A DNA stretch of 64,000 nucleotides from positions 1-64,000 of the forward strand of contig NZ_SRRO01000001.1 in assembly GCF_004785795.1 (NCBI RefSeq). Direction: 5' to 3'. The notes beneath the pieces are model-generated. The model had not been told where the DNA came from, ran no database searches, and saw only the letters and a list, made by a program, of their open reading frames with translations. The DNA is from Nocardioides eburneiflavus. GTDB lineage: Bacteria > Actinomycetota > Actinomycetes > Propionibacteriales > Nocardioidaceae. The translations under genes and the position numbers were made by a program. Shown here piece by piece: positions 43,662-52,497 of the stretch; position 1 is the first letter of the stretch, and the number at the start of each line of letters is the position of its first letter.

Positions 43662-44147
43662 GTGACCTCTCCGTTCCCCACCCCGAGCATCGGGATCGGC
43701 ACCGACGTGCACCGCCTCGTCCCGGGCGTACCGATGCACCTCGCCGGCCTCGCGTGGCCCGACGAGCCGGCCGGGCTGGAGGGCCACTCCGACGCCGACG
43801 TCGCAGCCCACGCCGCGTGTGACGCGTTGTTCTCGGCGGCCGGCCTCGGCGACCTCGGCAGCCACTTCGGCACCGCGGAGCCGGAGTGGGCCGGCGCCTC
43901 CGGAGCCACGCTCCTGGCCGAGACCGCGCGGCGCGTACGGGCCGCCGGCTGGGAGATCGGCAACGTCGCGGTGCAGGTCATCGGGAACGTCCCGCGGCTC
44001 GGGCCGCGACGTGACGAGGCCTCAGCGGCCCTGTCGGCCGCGGTCGGAGCGCCGGTGAGCCTCTCGGCCACCACCACCGACGGGCTCGGACTCACCGGCC
44101 GCGGCGAGGGCGTGGCGGCCATCGCCACCGCGCTGGTCACGCGGTGA
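43662..44147 (+). CDS. ispF: 2-C-methyl-D-erythritol 2,4-cyclodiphosphate synthase
   Basis: The 161-residue protein shows [10 protein letters not shown] with metal ligands Asp15 and His17. [18 protein letters not shown] provides the third ligand His, [10 protein letters not shown] follows, and the C-terminal [19 protein letters not shown] and [17 protein letters not shown] complete the enzyme. It makes the cyclodiphosphate of the MEP isoprenoid pathway. The start is GTG 43662. The 3' end overlaps ispD by 4 bases. The order ispF-ispD is the reverse of the common ispD-ispF order. Confidence 0.96.
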   Translation: MTSPFPTPSIGIGTDVHRLVPGVPMHLAGLAWPDEPAGLEGHSDADVAAHAACDALFSAAGLGDLGSHFGTAEPEWAGASGATLLAETARRVRAAGWEIGNVAVQVIGNVPRLGPRRDEASAALSAAVGAPVSLSATTTDGLGLTGRGEGVAAIATALVTR

Positions 44148-44851
44148 GCGCCAGCCCGCCCGCCACGGCCGTCGTGATCCTCGCGGCGGGGTCGGGGAGC
44201 CGGGTCGGCGCCGAGGTCAACAAGGTCCTGCTGCCGCTGCGGGGGGTGCCCGTGCTGGTGTGGTCGCTGCGCGACGCACTGGCGCTGCCCGGCGTACGCC
44301 GCGTCGTGCTCGTGGTGCGGCCCGAGGACCGGACCGCCGTCGGCGAGGCCGTCGCTCCCCACCTCGGCGACCGCGAGGTGCTCGTGGTCGACGGCGGCCC
44401 GAGCCGGCACGCCTCGGAGTGGGCGGCCCTGCAGGTCCTCGCCGCCGACGTCGAGTCGGGCGAGGTCGAGGTCGTCGCGGTCCACGACGGCGCACGGCCG
44501 CTGGCAGGCGTGCCCCTGTGGCGGGCCGTCGTCGAGGCGGCCCGGACCTCCGGCGGGGCGGTGCCGATGGTGCCGGTGACACAGCTGGTGCAGGACGACC
44601 TGGCCCCGGTCACCGACGCGGTGGGCGGCGTGCAGACCCCGCAGGCGTTCCGCGCCGGCGAGCTGCTCGCGGCCTACCGGGCGGCGGCGCGGGACGGGTT
44701 CGAGGGCACCGACACGTCCGCCTGCGTGGCGGCGTACGGAGACGTGGTGGTCACGGCCGTCCCGGGCAGCGCACTGAACCTCAAGGTGACCTTCCCCGAG
44801 GACGTGGCGCTCGCGGAGGAGCTCAGCCCGCTCAGCGCAGCGGACGTGTGA
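44144..44851 (+). CDS. ispD: 2-C-methyl-D-erythritol 4-phosphate cytidylyltransferase
   Basis: The 235-residue nucleotidyltransferase has the CTP-binding loop [16 protein letters not shown] (Arg20 and Lys27), [16 protein letters not shown] and [22 protein letters not shown] and [12 protein letters not shown] follow, ending in [15 protein letters not shown]. It joins CTP to MEP in isoprenoid synthesis. The GTG start at 44144 overlaps the ispF stop, so the two are coupled. A second, shorter ispD-like gene lies on the opposite strand, and their 3' ends overlap by 20 bases. Confidence 0.95.
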   Translation: MSASPPATAVVILAAGSGSRVGAEVNKVLLPLRGVPVLVWSLRDALALPGVRRVVLVVRPEDRTAVGEAVAPHLGDREVLVVDGGPSRHASEWAALQVLAADVESGEVEVVAVHDGARPLAGVPLWRAVVEAARTSGGAVPMVPVTQLVQDDLAPVTDAVGGVQTPQAFRAGELLAAYRAAARDGFEGTDTSACVAAYGDVVVTAVPGSALNLKVTFPEDVALAEELSPLSAADV

Positions 44852-45245
44852 GGGCCTCGAGGAGGCGTACGTCCTCCGCGGAGGCCACCCGCCGACCCTC
44901 CGGGGGCGCCTCGACCGTCTCGACCCGGTGACCGGCCGCAGCGAGGTCGCCCACGGCCCGCGCCAGGTCGGGGGACGGGCGCTGCGCCAGCGAGGCCAGG
45001 ACCGCGGCGGGCAGGACCAGGGGCGAGGCGATCGCGAGCAGGCCGTCCCGGTCGAGGGTCGGGCCGACGACACCGTCGGCCACGACCTTGACGGTGTCGG
45101 TCACCGGGCGTACGCCGACCACCACGTGGCCCGTCTCGCGCGCCCGATCCAGGCAGGCGGCGAGGAAGGCCGGCGGCGCCGTCGGGCACAACGCGTCGTG
45201 CAGGACGAGGTCTCCCCCGGACTCGACGAGCCCGGACCACGGCAC
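44832..45245 (-). CDS. IspD-like degenerate cytidylyltransferase paralogue, start unclear
   Basis: From the GTG at 45245 the frame gives 137 residues: [35 protein letters not shown] and a C-terminal [14 protein letters not shown]. These are IspD-like in the second half. Upstream the same frame stays open and coding-like to about 45360 (GLVLDEDRGALPYTLVHGE, ACAAWALGEAGID), so the real protein probably begins about 40 codons earlier. No ATG, GTG or TTG exists there in frame; only ATT (about 45381) or CTG codons do. The upstream part overlaps the carD terminator. The CTP loop GSGSR is absent, so it is probably not an active MEP cytidylyltransferase. It may be a regulatory or decayed paralogue. 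Confidence 0.6.
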   Translation of the reverse strand: MPWSGLVESGGDLVLHDALCPTAPPAFLAACLDRARETGHVVVGVRPVTDTVKVVADGVVGPTLDRDGLLAIASPLVLPAAVLASLAQRPSPDLARAVGDLAAAGHRVETVEAPPEGRRVASAEDVRLLEALTRPLR

Positions 45246-45361
45246 GCTGGCGTCGACGAGGTCGATCCCTGCCTCCCCCAGGGCCCACGCGGCACACGCG
45301 ACGAGCGCCTCGCCGTGGACGAGGGTGTAGGGGAGGGCGCCCCGGTCCTCGTCCAGAACGA

Positions 45362-45401
45362 GACCGAGGCCCCTGGGAATCTCGTCCCAAGGGCCTCGGT
45401 C
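45362..45401. terminator. carD terminator hairpin
   Basis: GACCGAGGCCC at 45362-45372 pairs with GGGCCTCGGTC at 45391-45401, with further pairing of TGGGA and TCCCA inside. It lies 15 bases beyond the carD stop on the minus strand and also covers the likely start of the IspD-like gene. Confidence 0.75.
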
Positions 45402-45415
45402 GGTGTCGTTGCTGC

Positions 45416-45901
45416 TCAGGAGGCGAGCACCTCGTCGAGCATTGCCTCGGCCTTGTCCTCGTTGGTCTTCTCCGCGAGCGCGAGCTCGGAGACGAGGATC
45501 TGGCGCGCCTTGGCCAGCATCCGCTTCTCGCCCGCGGACAGGCCGCGGTCACGCTCACGGCGCCACAGGTCGCGCACGACCTCCGACACCTTCATCACGT
45601 CGCCGGAGTGCAGCTTCTCGAGGTTCGCCTTGTAGCGACGCGACCAGTTGGTCGGCTCCTCGACGTGGGCCGCGCGCAGCACGTCGAAGACGCGGTCGAG
45701 GCCCTCCTTGTCGACGACGTCGCGGACGCCGACGAGGTCGAGGTTGCAGGCCGGCACGCGAACGACCAGGTCCTGCTGTGCGACGATCCGGAGGACGAGG
45801 TACTGGCGGTCCTCCCCCTTGATCGTCCGCATCTCGATGTCCTCGATGACCGCGGCCCCGTGATTGGGATAGACGACCGTTTCGCCAACGGTGAAAGTCA
45901 T
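45416..45901 (-). CDS. carD: CarD-family RNA polymerase-binding regulator
   Basis: The 161-residue protein has the N-terminal RNA-polymerase-interaction (Tudor-like) domain: [20 protein letters not shown] and [17 protein letters not shown]. The C-terminal DNA-binding helices ([39 protein letters not shown]) follow. CarD stabilises open promoter complexes, notably at rRNA promoters, and is essential in mycobacteria. The 5' flank on the minus strand has TAGAAT (rc of 45929-45934) as a possible -10 and a GGTTCGAACC palindrome (45940-45949). A strong hairpin follows the gene. Confidence 0.96.
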   Translation of the reverse strand: MTFTVGETVVYPNHGAAVIEDIEMRTIKGEDRQYLVLRIVAQQDLVVRVPACNLDLVGVRDVVDKEGLDRVFDVLRAAHVEEPTNWSRRYKANLEKLHSGDVMKVSEVVRDLWRRERDRGLSAGEKRMLAKARQILVSELALAEKTNEDKAEAMLDEVLAS

Positions 45902-46070
45902 ATGTTCAGTTCCCCTTCCTAGGTGACCATTCTAACACGGGTTCGAACCTGCTCCTCACGCGTTTGTGCAGGTCAGAGGCCCTATGCGGGCTTGACAGAA
46001 CGCGTGGTCGTGTGGTGCGCGCCCGTGTCGCACCGCCCGATCGCCGCCGACGCGGGCCATACTCCGTGCC

Positions 46071-46781
46071 ATGCCCCGGGCCCTGCCGACGACGCCGTCG
46101 CTGCTCCTCGTGCGGTCGGCCCATCCCCGCCAGGCCCTGGCGACCGCCGTTGCGCTCGCCGCGGCGGCGGCCGTGGCCGGGAGGCCGCTCCGCGAGGTCG
46201 GGCTGGTGGCCGCGACCGTGCTGGTCGGCCAGTCCGTCCTCGGCTGGGCCGACGACCTCGCCGACCGCGAGCGCGACGCCCGGCGCCGACCCGACAAGCC
46301 CCTCGCCGGCGACCGGCTCGACCCGGGCACCGTGTGGTTCGCGCTCTCCTGCGCGGTCCTGCTCGTCGTGCCGCTCGCGGTGGCCCATGGTCGGCGGGCG
46401 GGAGCGACGTACCTCGCGATCCTGGTGGTGTCGGCGGTCGGCGACCGGCTGCTCCACGCCCGGGCGCTGTCGTTCGTGCCCTGGATGGCGAGCTTCGCGC
46501 TCTACCCCGCGTTCCTGGCGTACGGCGGGTGGGGCGGCGTCGGCGCCGCCACGCCGCCGACGGCGGTCATGGTCGCCCTGGCCGCGGCACTCGGGCTCGG
46601 CGTGCACGTGCTGGTCGCGCTGCCGGGCCTCGTGGACGACCACGAGGAGGGCGAGCGGTCCCTCCCGCTGCTGCTGGCACTGCGGACGGGCACCCCGCGC
46701 CTGCTCGTGCTGGCAGGCGTGCTCACCGCGCTCGTCGTCGGCGCCATCTTGATCGCAGGGCGGACGGTCGGACTGACCTGA
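46071..46781 (+). CDS. UbiA-like prenyltransferase (SCO3242 type)
   Basis: The 236-residue membrane protein has about seven membrane segments. It carries the two Asp-rich prenyl-diphosphate/Mg2+ motifs of the UbiA superfamily, GWADDLADRERDARRRPDKPL (near residue 60) and PGLVDDHEEGERSLPL (near residue 190). The length is shorter than in quinone prenyltransferases. The SCO3242 group occurs in actinobacteria, sometimes near sugar-phosphate or inositol genes; its acceptor is unknown. Here it is divergent from carD and followed by a lipoprotein and gpmA. Confidence 0.85.
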   Translation: MPRALPTTPSLLLVRSAHPRQALATAVALAAAAAVAGRPLREVGLVAATVLVGQSVLGWADDLADRERDARRRPDKPLAGDRLDPGTVWFALSCAVLLVVPLAVAHGRRAGATYLAILVVSAVGDRLLHARALSFVPWMASFALYPAFLAYGGWGGVGAATPPTAVMVALAAALGLGVHVLVALPGLVDDHEEGERSLPLLLALRTGTPRLLVLAGVLTALVVGAILIAGRTVGLT

Positions 46782-46802
46782 GCCGACGCTAGGCTGTCGG
46801 CC

Positions 46803-47276
46803 ATGCGACTTCGACCCCTCGCGACCGCCGCCGCGGTCATCGCGTTCGCCGCACCGCTGACCTCCTGTGGCTTCGACTACGCCACGGAGCGCGACTACAC
46901 CCCGGGCAGCGGCGCCAACACCCGCGAGGGCGAGGTGGACGTCCTGTCCGCAGTGGTCGTCTCGGCGGCCGAGGGATCGGGCACGTTCATCGCCTCGCTG
47001 TCCAACAACGACCGCTCCGACGAGCAGAGCTTCACCGGCATCACCGGCGCCGAGGGCACGACGGTCGAGGTCGCCGAGTTCGAGCCCGTCTCGATCCCCG
47101 CCGGTGGCCTGGTCAACCTCGCCGAGCCGCCCGCCGAGATCGTCCTGACGGGCGAGTTCACCGCGGGCGACGTGGTCCCGCTGTCCTTCGACTTCGGCAA
47201 CGGCGAGCGCGTGCAGCTCAACGTCCCGGTCGTCGCCGACGACACCGGCTACTGGGAAGGCATGGACGCCTCATGA
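46803..47276 (+). CDS. Hypothetical lipoprotein
   Basis: The 157-residue product begins with a signal sequence ([19 protein letters not shown]) ending in a lipobox with Cys22. The mature part has no cysteines and a beta-rich pattern ([45 protein letters not shown]). The layout resembles small PCu(A)C-type or copper-chaperone-like folds, but the Met/His metal motif is missing. Function is unknown; it would sit on the outer face of the membrane. It overlaps gpmA by 4 bases (ATGA) and is likely part of that operon. Confidence 0.75.
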   Translation: MRLRPLATAAAVIAFAAPLTSCGFDYATERDYTPGSGANTREGEVDVLSAVVVSAAEGSGTFIASLSNNDRSDEQSFTGITGAEGTTVEVAEFEPVSIPAGGLVNLAEPPAEIVLTGEFTAGDVVPLSFDFGNGERVQLNVPVVADDTGYWEGMDAS

Positions 47277-48016
47277 CGTACACCCTGGTCCTGCTCCGCC
47301 ACGGCGAGAGCGAGTGGAACGCCAAGAACCTCTTCACCGGCTGGGTCGACGTCGACCTCACCGAGAAGGGCCGCGCGGAGGCGGTCCGCGGGGGCGAGCT
47401 CCTCGTCGAGGCCGGGCTCCTGCCCGACATCGTGCACACGTCGCTGCAGCGCCGCGCGATCACCACCGCGCACCTGTCGCTCGACGCCGCCGACCGCCAC
47501 TGGATCCCGGTGAAGCGGTCCTGGCGCCTCAACGAGCGCCACTACGGCGCGCTCCAGGGCAAGGACAAGAAGCAGACGCTCGACGAGTACGGCGAGGAGC
47601 AGTTCATGCTCTGGCGCCGCTCCTTCGACACCCCGCCGCCGCCCATCGAGGACGACGACGAGTGGTCGCAGTCCGGCGACCCGCGCTACGCCGACCTCGG
47701 CGCCGAGATGCCCCGCACCGAGTGCCTCAAGGACGTCATCGCGCGCTTCCTGCCCTACTGGGACGCCGAGATCGTGCCGGACCTCCAGACCGGGAAGACC
47801 GTGCTGGTCGCCGCTCACGGCAACAGCCTCCGCGCGCTGGTCAAGCACCTCGACGGCATCTCCGACGAGGACATCGCCGGGCTCAACATCCCGACCGGCA
47901 TGCCGCTGGTCTACCGTCTCGACGAGGACCTGCGTCCCACCGTCGCCGGCGGCGAGTACCTCGACCCCGAGGCGGCAGCAGCCGCTGCCGCGGCCGTCGC
48001 GAACCAGGGTCGGTGA
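47273..48016 (+). CDS. gpmA: 2,3-bisphosphoglycerate-dependent phosphoglycerate mutase
   Basis: The 247-residue enzyme has the catalytic [10 protein letters not shown] (His10) and [45 protein letters not shown] (acid Glu) and the second histidine in [18 protein letters not shown] follow. It interconverts 3- and 2-phosphoglycerate in glycolysis. The C-terminus ends in a run of nine alanines. A perfect 12-bp terminator hairpin follows immediately. The start overlaps the lipoprotein stop. Confidence 0.96.
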   Translation: MTYTLVLLRHGESEWNAKNLFTGWVDVDLTEKGRAEAVRGGELLVEAGLLPDIVHTSLQRRAITTAHLSLDAADRHWIPVKRSWRLNERHYGALQGKDKKQTLDEYGEEQFMLWRRSFDTPPPPIEDDDEWSQSGDPRYADLGAEMPRTECLKDVIARFLPYWDAEIVPDLQTGKTVLVAAHGNSLRALVKHLDGISDEDIAGLNIPTGMPLVYRLDEDLRPTVAGGEYLDPEAAAAAAAAVANQGR

Positions 48017-48019
48017 CCA

Positions 48020-48046
48020 GCGCGGACCGACGCAGTCGGTCCGCGC
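48020..48046. terminator. Perfect terminator hairpin after gpmA
   Basis: GCGCGGACCGAC at 48020-48031 pairs completely with GTCGGTCCGCGC at 48035-48046 around a 3-base loop. It starts 3 bases after the gpmA stop. The remaining ~215 bases to phoU hold no gene I can support. Confidence 0.85.
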
Positions 48047-48263
48047 GTGGGGTCACCGAGATTGAGCAAGCCCCGCGGCTGAGGCGCCGTCCTGAGTGCC
48101 CGTGAGGGACGAGCGGGTGTGTCGAAGGGCACGAAGCCGCGACGGGCGCGTCGAAATCCGTTCAGCCGACCGGCGGGTGCGGCATCCACAGCCTGTGGCA
48201 CCGCCCCGAGTAGTCCGCGGGTGGGGAGGGAGGCCGGGGCGCAGCGGGCCGCGTCGGCGTACG

Positions 48264-48914
48264 TCAGTCGCGCGCCGGCATGTCGCCGGTGACGACGAAG
48301 ACGACCCGGTTGGCCACCGACACGGCGTGGTCGGCGATCCGCTCGTAGTAGCGGCCGAGCAGCGCGATGTCGACGGCGGCCTCGACGCCGTGCTGCCAGT
48401 CGGTGGAGAGCAGCTCGGTGAAGCTCCTCCGACGCAGCTGGTCCATCACCTCGTCGTCGCGACCGAGCTCGATGGCCGCCTCGACGTCGCGGTCGATGAT
48501 GATCCCGCGGACCCGGCGGACCATGTCCTCGGCGGTCTCCGCCATCCGCTCCATGGTGGGGCGGAGCTCGTCGGGGACGGCGACCGAGGGCACGCGCAGG
48601 CGCGCGATCTTGGCGACGTGGACCGAGAGGTCGCCCATCCGCTCGAGCTCGCTGACCATCCGCAGCGCCGAGACGATGATCCGCAGGTCGCCGGCGACCG
48701 GCTGCTGGAGCGAGAGCAGCGCGAACGCCGTGTCGTCGACGCGCTCGCGGGCCGCGTCGATCGCCTTGTCGTTGCCGATCACCTGCTCGGCGGTGTGCAC
48801 GTCGCCGGTCATCAACGCCCTGGTGGCCTCGCGTACGGCGATCTCGACCTGTCCGCAGATCTCGGAGAGGTCGGCGAAGATGCCGTCGAGCTGGTCATGG
48901 AAAGCCTCACGCAT
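48264..48914 (-). CDS. phoU: Phosphate-signalling regulator PhoU
   Basis: The 216-residue all-helical protein shows two PhoU repeats. Each has metal-type E/DxxxD patterns: MREAFHDQLDGIFADLSEIC, then VAGDLRIIVSALRMVSELERMGDLSVHVAKIA, and in the second half DIALLGRYYERIADHAVSVANRVVF. PhoU links the Pst phosphate transporter to the SenX3-RegX3 (PhoR-PhoB-like) system and suppresses it when phosphate is ample. It is divergent from senX3, and the shared intergenic region holds a PHO-box-like repeat. pst genes are not in the window. Confidence 0.95.
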   Translation of the reverse strand: MREAFHDQLDGIFADLSEICGQVEIAVREATRALMTGDVHTAEQVIGNDKAIDAARERVDDTAFALLSLQQPVAGDLRIIVSALRMVSELERMGDLSVHVAKIARLRVPSVAVPDELRPTMERMAETAEDMVRRVRGIIIDRDVEAAIELGRDDEVMDQLRRRSFTELLSTDWQHGVEAAVDIALLGRYYERIADHAVSVANRVVFVVTGDMPARD

Positions 48915-48957
48915 GTCGCGCACTCTAGGCAGCCCAGGCGAACAGATGTGGGTGCCC

Positions 48958-48986
48958 GATGAACGAGGGGTGAACAGTGCGTGAGG
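48958..48986. promoter_or_regulatory. PHO-box-like direct repeats between phoU and senX3
   Basis: Units GATGAAC (48958), GGTGAAC (48969) and a weaker CGTGAGG (48980) recur with an 11-base period. On the other strand this reads GTTCACC-N4-GTTCATC, the actinobacterial PHO box pattern. It lies in the 124-base region between the divergent phoU and senX3-regX3 genes, so RegX3 binding and autoregulation under phosphate limitation are likely. Confidence 0.7.
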
Positions 48987-49038
48987 GGTGCTGCTCGGGG
49001 TGTCCATCACGGCCGGGCGCCGGCGCGCGATGCGTACG

Positions 49039-50271
49039 ATGGTGAGCGTGGATCCGACGATGCAGGCCGCCCTCGCGGCGGTCATCGGGGCCGTCGTCGC
49101 AGGAGGCGCGGTCCTCGCGTGGCACATCAGCGACCGCCAGCGCCACACGCTGCCGGAGGTCGAGGAGCCTGTCGTGCAGGCGGGCGTCGCGGCGGTGCTG
49201 AGCATCCTGCGCTCCAGCGCGGTCGTCGTCGACGAGTCCGACCACGTGCGCAAGGCCTCCGCCCCGGCGTACGCCTTCGGCCTGGTGCGCGGCGACACCG
49301 TGCTGGTCCCGGAGCTGGTCGACCTGATCGCCCAGGTGCGGCGCGACGGCCAGATCCGCGAGCGCGACATCGACCTGCCCGCTCCCGACGGCGGCTTCAC
49401 CCGTACGCTCACCGCGCGCGTCGCGCCGCTCGGCGCCCGGCTCGTGCTGGCCCTCGTCGAGGACCGCACCCGCGAGCGACGCGTCGAGGCCGTGCGGCGC
49501 GACTTCGTGGCCAACGTCAGCCACGAGCTCAAGACCCCGGTCGGTGCGATCCGGCTGCTCGCCGAGGCCGTCACCGACGCCGCCGACGACCCCGAGGCCG
49601 TGCAGCGCTTCGCCGGCCGGATGCGCACCGAGAGCGACCGGCTCTCCAAGCTCGTCCAGCAGATCATCGAGCTGTCCCGGCTGCAGGGCAACGACCCGCT
49701 CGAGACCCCGGTCATGGTCGACATCGACGCCGCGGTCGCGACAGCTGTGGACACCAGCGCCATGGAGGCGGCGGCCAAGAACATCACCGTCGACTCGCGC
49801 GGCGAGCCCGGGCTGGAGGTCTTCGGCTCCCAGGAGCAGATCGGGGCCGCGATCAGCAACCTCGTCGCCAACGCCGTTGCCTACTCCAACGAGGGCTCGC
49901 GGGTCGTCGTCACCACCCGCGCCGAGGGTGCGAAGGTGCAGATCTCGGTGGTCGACCAGGGCATCGGCATCCCCGCCGAGGACATCGACCGCATCTTCGA
50001 GCGGTTCTACCGGGTCGACCCCGCGCGGCACCGCTCCACCGGCGGCACCGGCCTGGGCCTGTCCATCGTCAAGCACGTCGCGGCGACCCACGGCGGCGAC
50101 ATCTCGGTCTGGTCGGTGCAGGGCCAGGGCTCCACCTTCACCCTCACCCTCCCCCACCACGCCGAGCCCGGACCGGGCTCGGGCCAGACCACCACCCCGG
50201 TCGAGGTCGTCGCACCCGCCCGACCCGCCACCGCACCACGCAGAACGCAGCAGGAGACCACCACACCATGA
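49039..50271 (+). CDS. senX3: Phosphate-sensing histidine kinase SenX3
   Basis: The 410-residue kinase has one short membrane segment near the start (ALAAVIGAVVAGGAVLAW). A PAS-like region (~45-140) precedes a HisKA helix with the phospho-His in FVANVSHELKTPVGAIRLL. The ATPase boxes are N (AISNLVANAVAYS), G1 (VVDQGIGIPAEDIDRIFERFYRVD) and G2 (GGTGLGLSIVKHV). It responds to phosphate status, probably through PhoU/Pst, and phosphorylates RegX3. Several starts are possible (49030, 49039, 49048, 49060). The 3' end overlaps regX3 by 4 bases. Confidence 0.93.
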   Translation: MVSVDPTMQAALAAVIGAVVAGGAVLAWHISDRQRHTLPEVEEPVVQAGVAAVLSILRSSAVVVDESDHVRKASAPAYAFGLVRGDTVLVPELVDLIAQVRRDGQIRERDIDLPAPDGGFTRTLTARVAPLGARLVLALVEDRTRERRVEAVRRDFVANVSHELKTPVGAIRLLAEAVTDAADDPEAVQRFAGRMRTESDRLSKLVQQIIELSRLQGNDPLETPVMVDIDAAVATAVDTSAMEAAAKNITVDSRGEPGLEVFGSQEQIGAAISNLVANAVAYSNEGSRVVVTTRAEGAKVQISVVDQGIGIPAEDIDRIFERFYRVDPARHRSTGGTGLGLSIVKHVAATHGGDISVWSVQGQGSTFTLTLPHHAEPGPGSGQTTTPVEVVAPARPATAPRRTQQETTTP

Positions 50272-50945
50272 CCCGCGTACTCGTCGTCGAGGACGAAGAG
50301 AGCTACAGCGACGCGCTCGCCTACATGCTCCGCAAGGAGGGCTACGAGGTGGCGATCGCCGCTGACGGCAACACCGCCCTCACCGAGTTCGACCGCTTCG
50401 GCCCCGACATCGTCCTGCTCGACCTGATGCTGCCCGGCGTGCCCGGCACCGAGGTGTGCCGCCAGATCCGGCAGACCTCCTCGGTCCCGGTGATCATGGT
50501 CAGCGCCAAGGACGACGAGGTCGACAAGGTCGTGGGCCTCGAGCTCGGCGCCGACGACTACGTCACCAAGCCCTACTCCCCGCGCGAGCTGGTCGCCCGG
50601 ATCCGGGCCGTGCTGCGCCGCGGCTCCGAGCCCGAGCTGATGCCCGACACGCTGGAGGCCGGCCCGGTCCGGATGGACGTCGAGCGCCACGTGGTCACCG
50701 TCGACGGCACGGAGCAGCGGCTGCCGCTCAAGGAGTTCGAGCTCCTCGAGATGTTCCTGCGCAACCCCGGCCGGGTGCTCACCCGCGGCCAGCTCATCGA
50801 CCGCGTCTGGGGCTCCGACTACGTCGGCGACACCAAGACCCTCGACGTCCACGTGAAGCGGCTGCGCGCCAAGCTCGAGCCCGACCCGGGTGAGCCGAAG
50901 TACCTCGTGACGGTCCGCGGGCTCGGGTACAAATTGGATCTCTGA
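50268..50945 (+). CDS. regX3: Response regulator RegX3 (PhoB type)
   Basis: The 225-residue OmpR/PhoB-type regulator has a receiver domain with phospho-acceptor Asp52 (PDIVLLDLMLPGVPG), acidic pocket VVEDEES, Thr/Ser in IMVSAKDD, and Lys near 102 (YVTKPYSPREL). A C-terminal winged helix (LPLKEFELLEMFLRNPGRVLTRGQL, KTLDVHVKRLRAKLE) completes it. It activates phosphate-starvation genes. The ATGA overlap with senX3 couples translation. The PHO-box-like site upstream of senX3 suggests self-activation. Confidence 0.95.
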   Translation: MTRVLVVEDEESYSDALAYMLRKEGYEVAIAADGNTALTEFDRFGPDIVLLDLMLPGVPGTEVCRQIRQTSSVPVIMVSAKDDEVDKVVGLELGADDYVTKPYSPRELVARIRAVLRRGSEPELMPDTLEAGPVRMDVERHVVTVDGTEQRLPLKEFELLEMFLRNPGRVLTRGQLIDRVWGSDYVGDTKTLDVHVKRLRAKLEPDPGEPKYLVTVRGLGYKLDL

Positions 50946-51055
50946 GCGGGTGCTCGCCGCGGAAGTCCCTCCTCGACCAGCGGACCGGCGGGATGTCGGC
51001 GTACGCCGTCCGAAATGCGCTGGCGGGCCGTCATGACCGTACCTAGCCTTGACCC

Positions 51056-51976
51056 GTGACCACCGCCAGCCAGACCACGGCCCCGACCACCACCGGACCC
51101 ACGGCACCGGCCCCTTGGCTGCCCGTCGCGGCCGGAGCGGTGACGCTGGTGATGTGGGCCTCGGCGTTCGTGGTGATCCGCCACGTCGCCCACGACGTCA
51201 GCCCGGGCGCCCTCGGCTCCGGGCGCCTGCTCGTGGCGGCCCTGGTCGTCCTGCCGCTGGTCCTGCGCCGCGGCTGGGTGCGACCCAACCGTCGCGAGTG
51301 GACGCTGCTGGCGGTCGGCGGCATCGGCTGGTTCGGCATCTACAACCTCGCCCTCAACGCGGGCGAGCGCCACGTCGACGCTGGCACCGCGGCGATGATC
51401 ATCCAGATCGGGCCCGTGATCGTGGCGCTCCTCGCCGTGCCGCTGTTCGGCGAGCGGCTGCACGCGTGGCTGCTCGGGGGCATGGTCGTCGGCTTCGCCG
51501 GGGTCGCGGTGATCGCGCGGGGCTCCTCCACCTCCGCCGACGCGAGCCTACTCGGCGTGCTGCTCGTCCTCGTCGCCGCCGCGATGTACGCCGTCGGGGT
51601 GCTGACCCAGAAGGTGCTGCTGCGCCGCCTCCCCTCGGTCCAGGTCGTGCTCGTGTCGTTCCTGATGGGCGCGGTGACCTGCCTGCCGTTCTCCGGCGAC
51701 CTCCCCGCGATCGTGGCCGACGGCGGCGCCGAGCTGTGGTGGATCGTCTACCTCGGGGTGTTCCCGACCGCGGTCGCCTTCACGACCTGGGCCTACGCAC
51801 TGACCCACACCGACGCGGGCGCCCTGTCGCTGACGACGTTCCTCGCGCCGCTGATCGCGACCCTCGTCGCGTGGCTGACCATCGACGAGGTGCCACCGTC
51901 CCTGACGTTCCTCGGCGGCGCCCTCGCGATCGTGGGCGTGCTGATGACGCGGCACAAGCCGCGTCCGGCAGCCTAG
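51056..51976 (+). CDS. EamA family (DMT) transporter
   Basis: The 306-residue membrane protein has ten membrane segments in two EamA repeats. The first contains VTLVMWASAFVVIRHVAHDVSPGALGSGR and YNLALNAGERHVDAGTAAMI. The second has VLLVLVAAAMYAVGVLTQKVLL and AVAFTTWAYALTHTDAGALSLTTFLAP. These match the drug/metabolite exporter superfamily (RhaT/YdcZ-like), usually amino acid or metabolite efflux. The last residues form a short cytoplasmic basic tail. It ends with a 4-base overlap with the convergent ybjN gene. The substrate is unknown. Confidence 0.9.
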   Translation: MTTASQTTAPTTTGPTAPAPWLPVAAGAVTLVMWASAFVVIRHVAHDVSPGALGSGRLLVAALVVLPLVLRRGWVRPNRREWTLLAVGGIGWFGIYNLALNAGERHVDAGTAAMIIQIGPVIVALLAVPLFGERLHAWLLGGMVVGFAGVAVIARGSSTSADASLLGVLLVLVAAAMYAVGVLTQKVLLRRLPSVQVVLVSFLMGAVTCLPFSGDLPAIVADGGAELWWIVYLGVFPTAVAFTTWAYALTHTDAGALSLTTFLAPLIATLVAWLTIDEVPPSLTFLGGALAIVGVLMTRHKPRPAA

Positions 51977-52497
51977 GCGGTCGGCTCCGGGTCGCTTCCC
52001 GCCTCGAGCCAGCCCCGGAAGGCCTCGAGGTTCCGGGTGGACTCGCCGCGCGAGATCCGCCACTCCCACTCCTTGCGGATGGAGGACGCGAAGCCGAGCT
52101 CGAGGATCGCGTTGAAGGACTCGTCTGCGTTGGCCAGCACGGACCCGAGGATCCGGTCCAGCTCGTCGGGGTCGACCGAGGCGAGCGGCAGCCGGGCCTC
52201 GAGGTAGATGTCGCCGGAGTGGTCCACGGCGAACGAGACGGCGTACATCCGCAGGTTGCGCTCCAGCAGCCAGCGGTAGACGCGCGCGTGGTTCTCGTCG
52301 GGGTTGCGGCACACGAAGGCGTGGACGGCGAGCGCGTGCGCGCCGACGTCGAGGCGTACGGGCGTCTGGAGCTTCTTCTCCCCCGGCAGGGTCAGCGAGA
52401 AGCTGGCCCCCTCGACGCCCTCGCGGGCCGCCTCCTCGTGCTCGATCCCGTTGTCGACGAGGTAGGAGCGGACGGTCTCGACGGGCGTGGGGGTCAT
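51973..52497 (-). CDS. YbjN domain protein
   Basis: The 174-residue protein matches the YbjN / type III secretion chaperone-like fold. It opens [18 protein letters not shown], continues [26 protein letters not shown] and [21 protein letters not shown], and ends with a helical region ([10 protein letters not shown]). YbjN proteins are small soluble proteins with an unclear regulatory or chaperone role. In actinobacteria one copy is conserved beside mshA. Its ATG overlaps the mshA stop (ATGA), so the two are translationally coupled. Confidence 0.87.
   Translation of the reverse strand: MTPTPVETVRSYLVDNGIEHEEAAREGVEGASFSLTLPGEKKLQTPVRLDVGAHALAVHAFVCRNPDENHARVYRWLLERNLRMYAVSFAVDHSGDIYLEARLPLASVDPDELDRILGSVLANADESFNAILELGFASSIRKEWEWRISRGESTRNLEAFRGWLEAGSDPEPTA

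Noticed and set aside
47273..48016. Antisense frames opposite gpmA
   Set aside because: They encode low-complexity Val/Ala/Arg text with no domain, while gpmA is certain.
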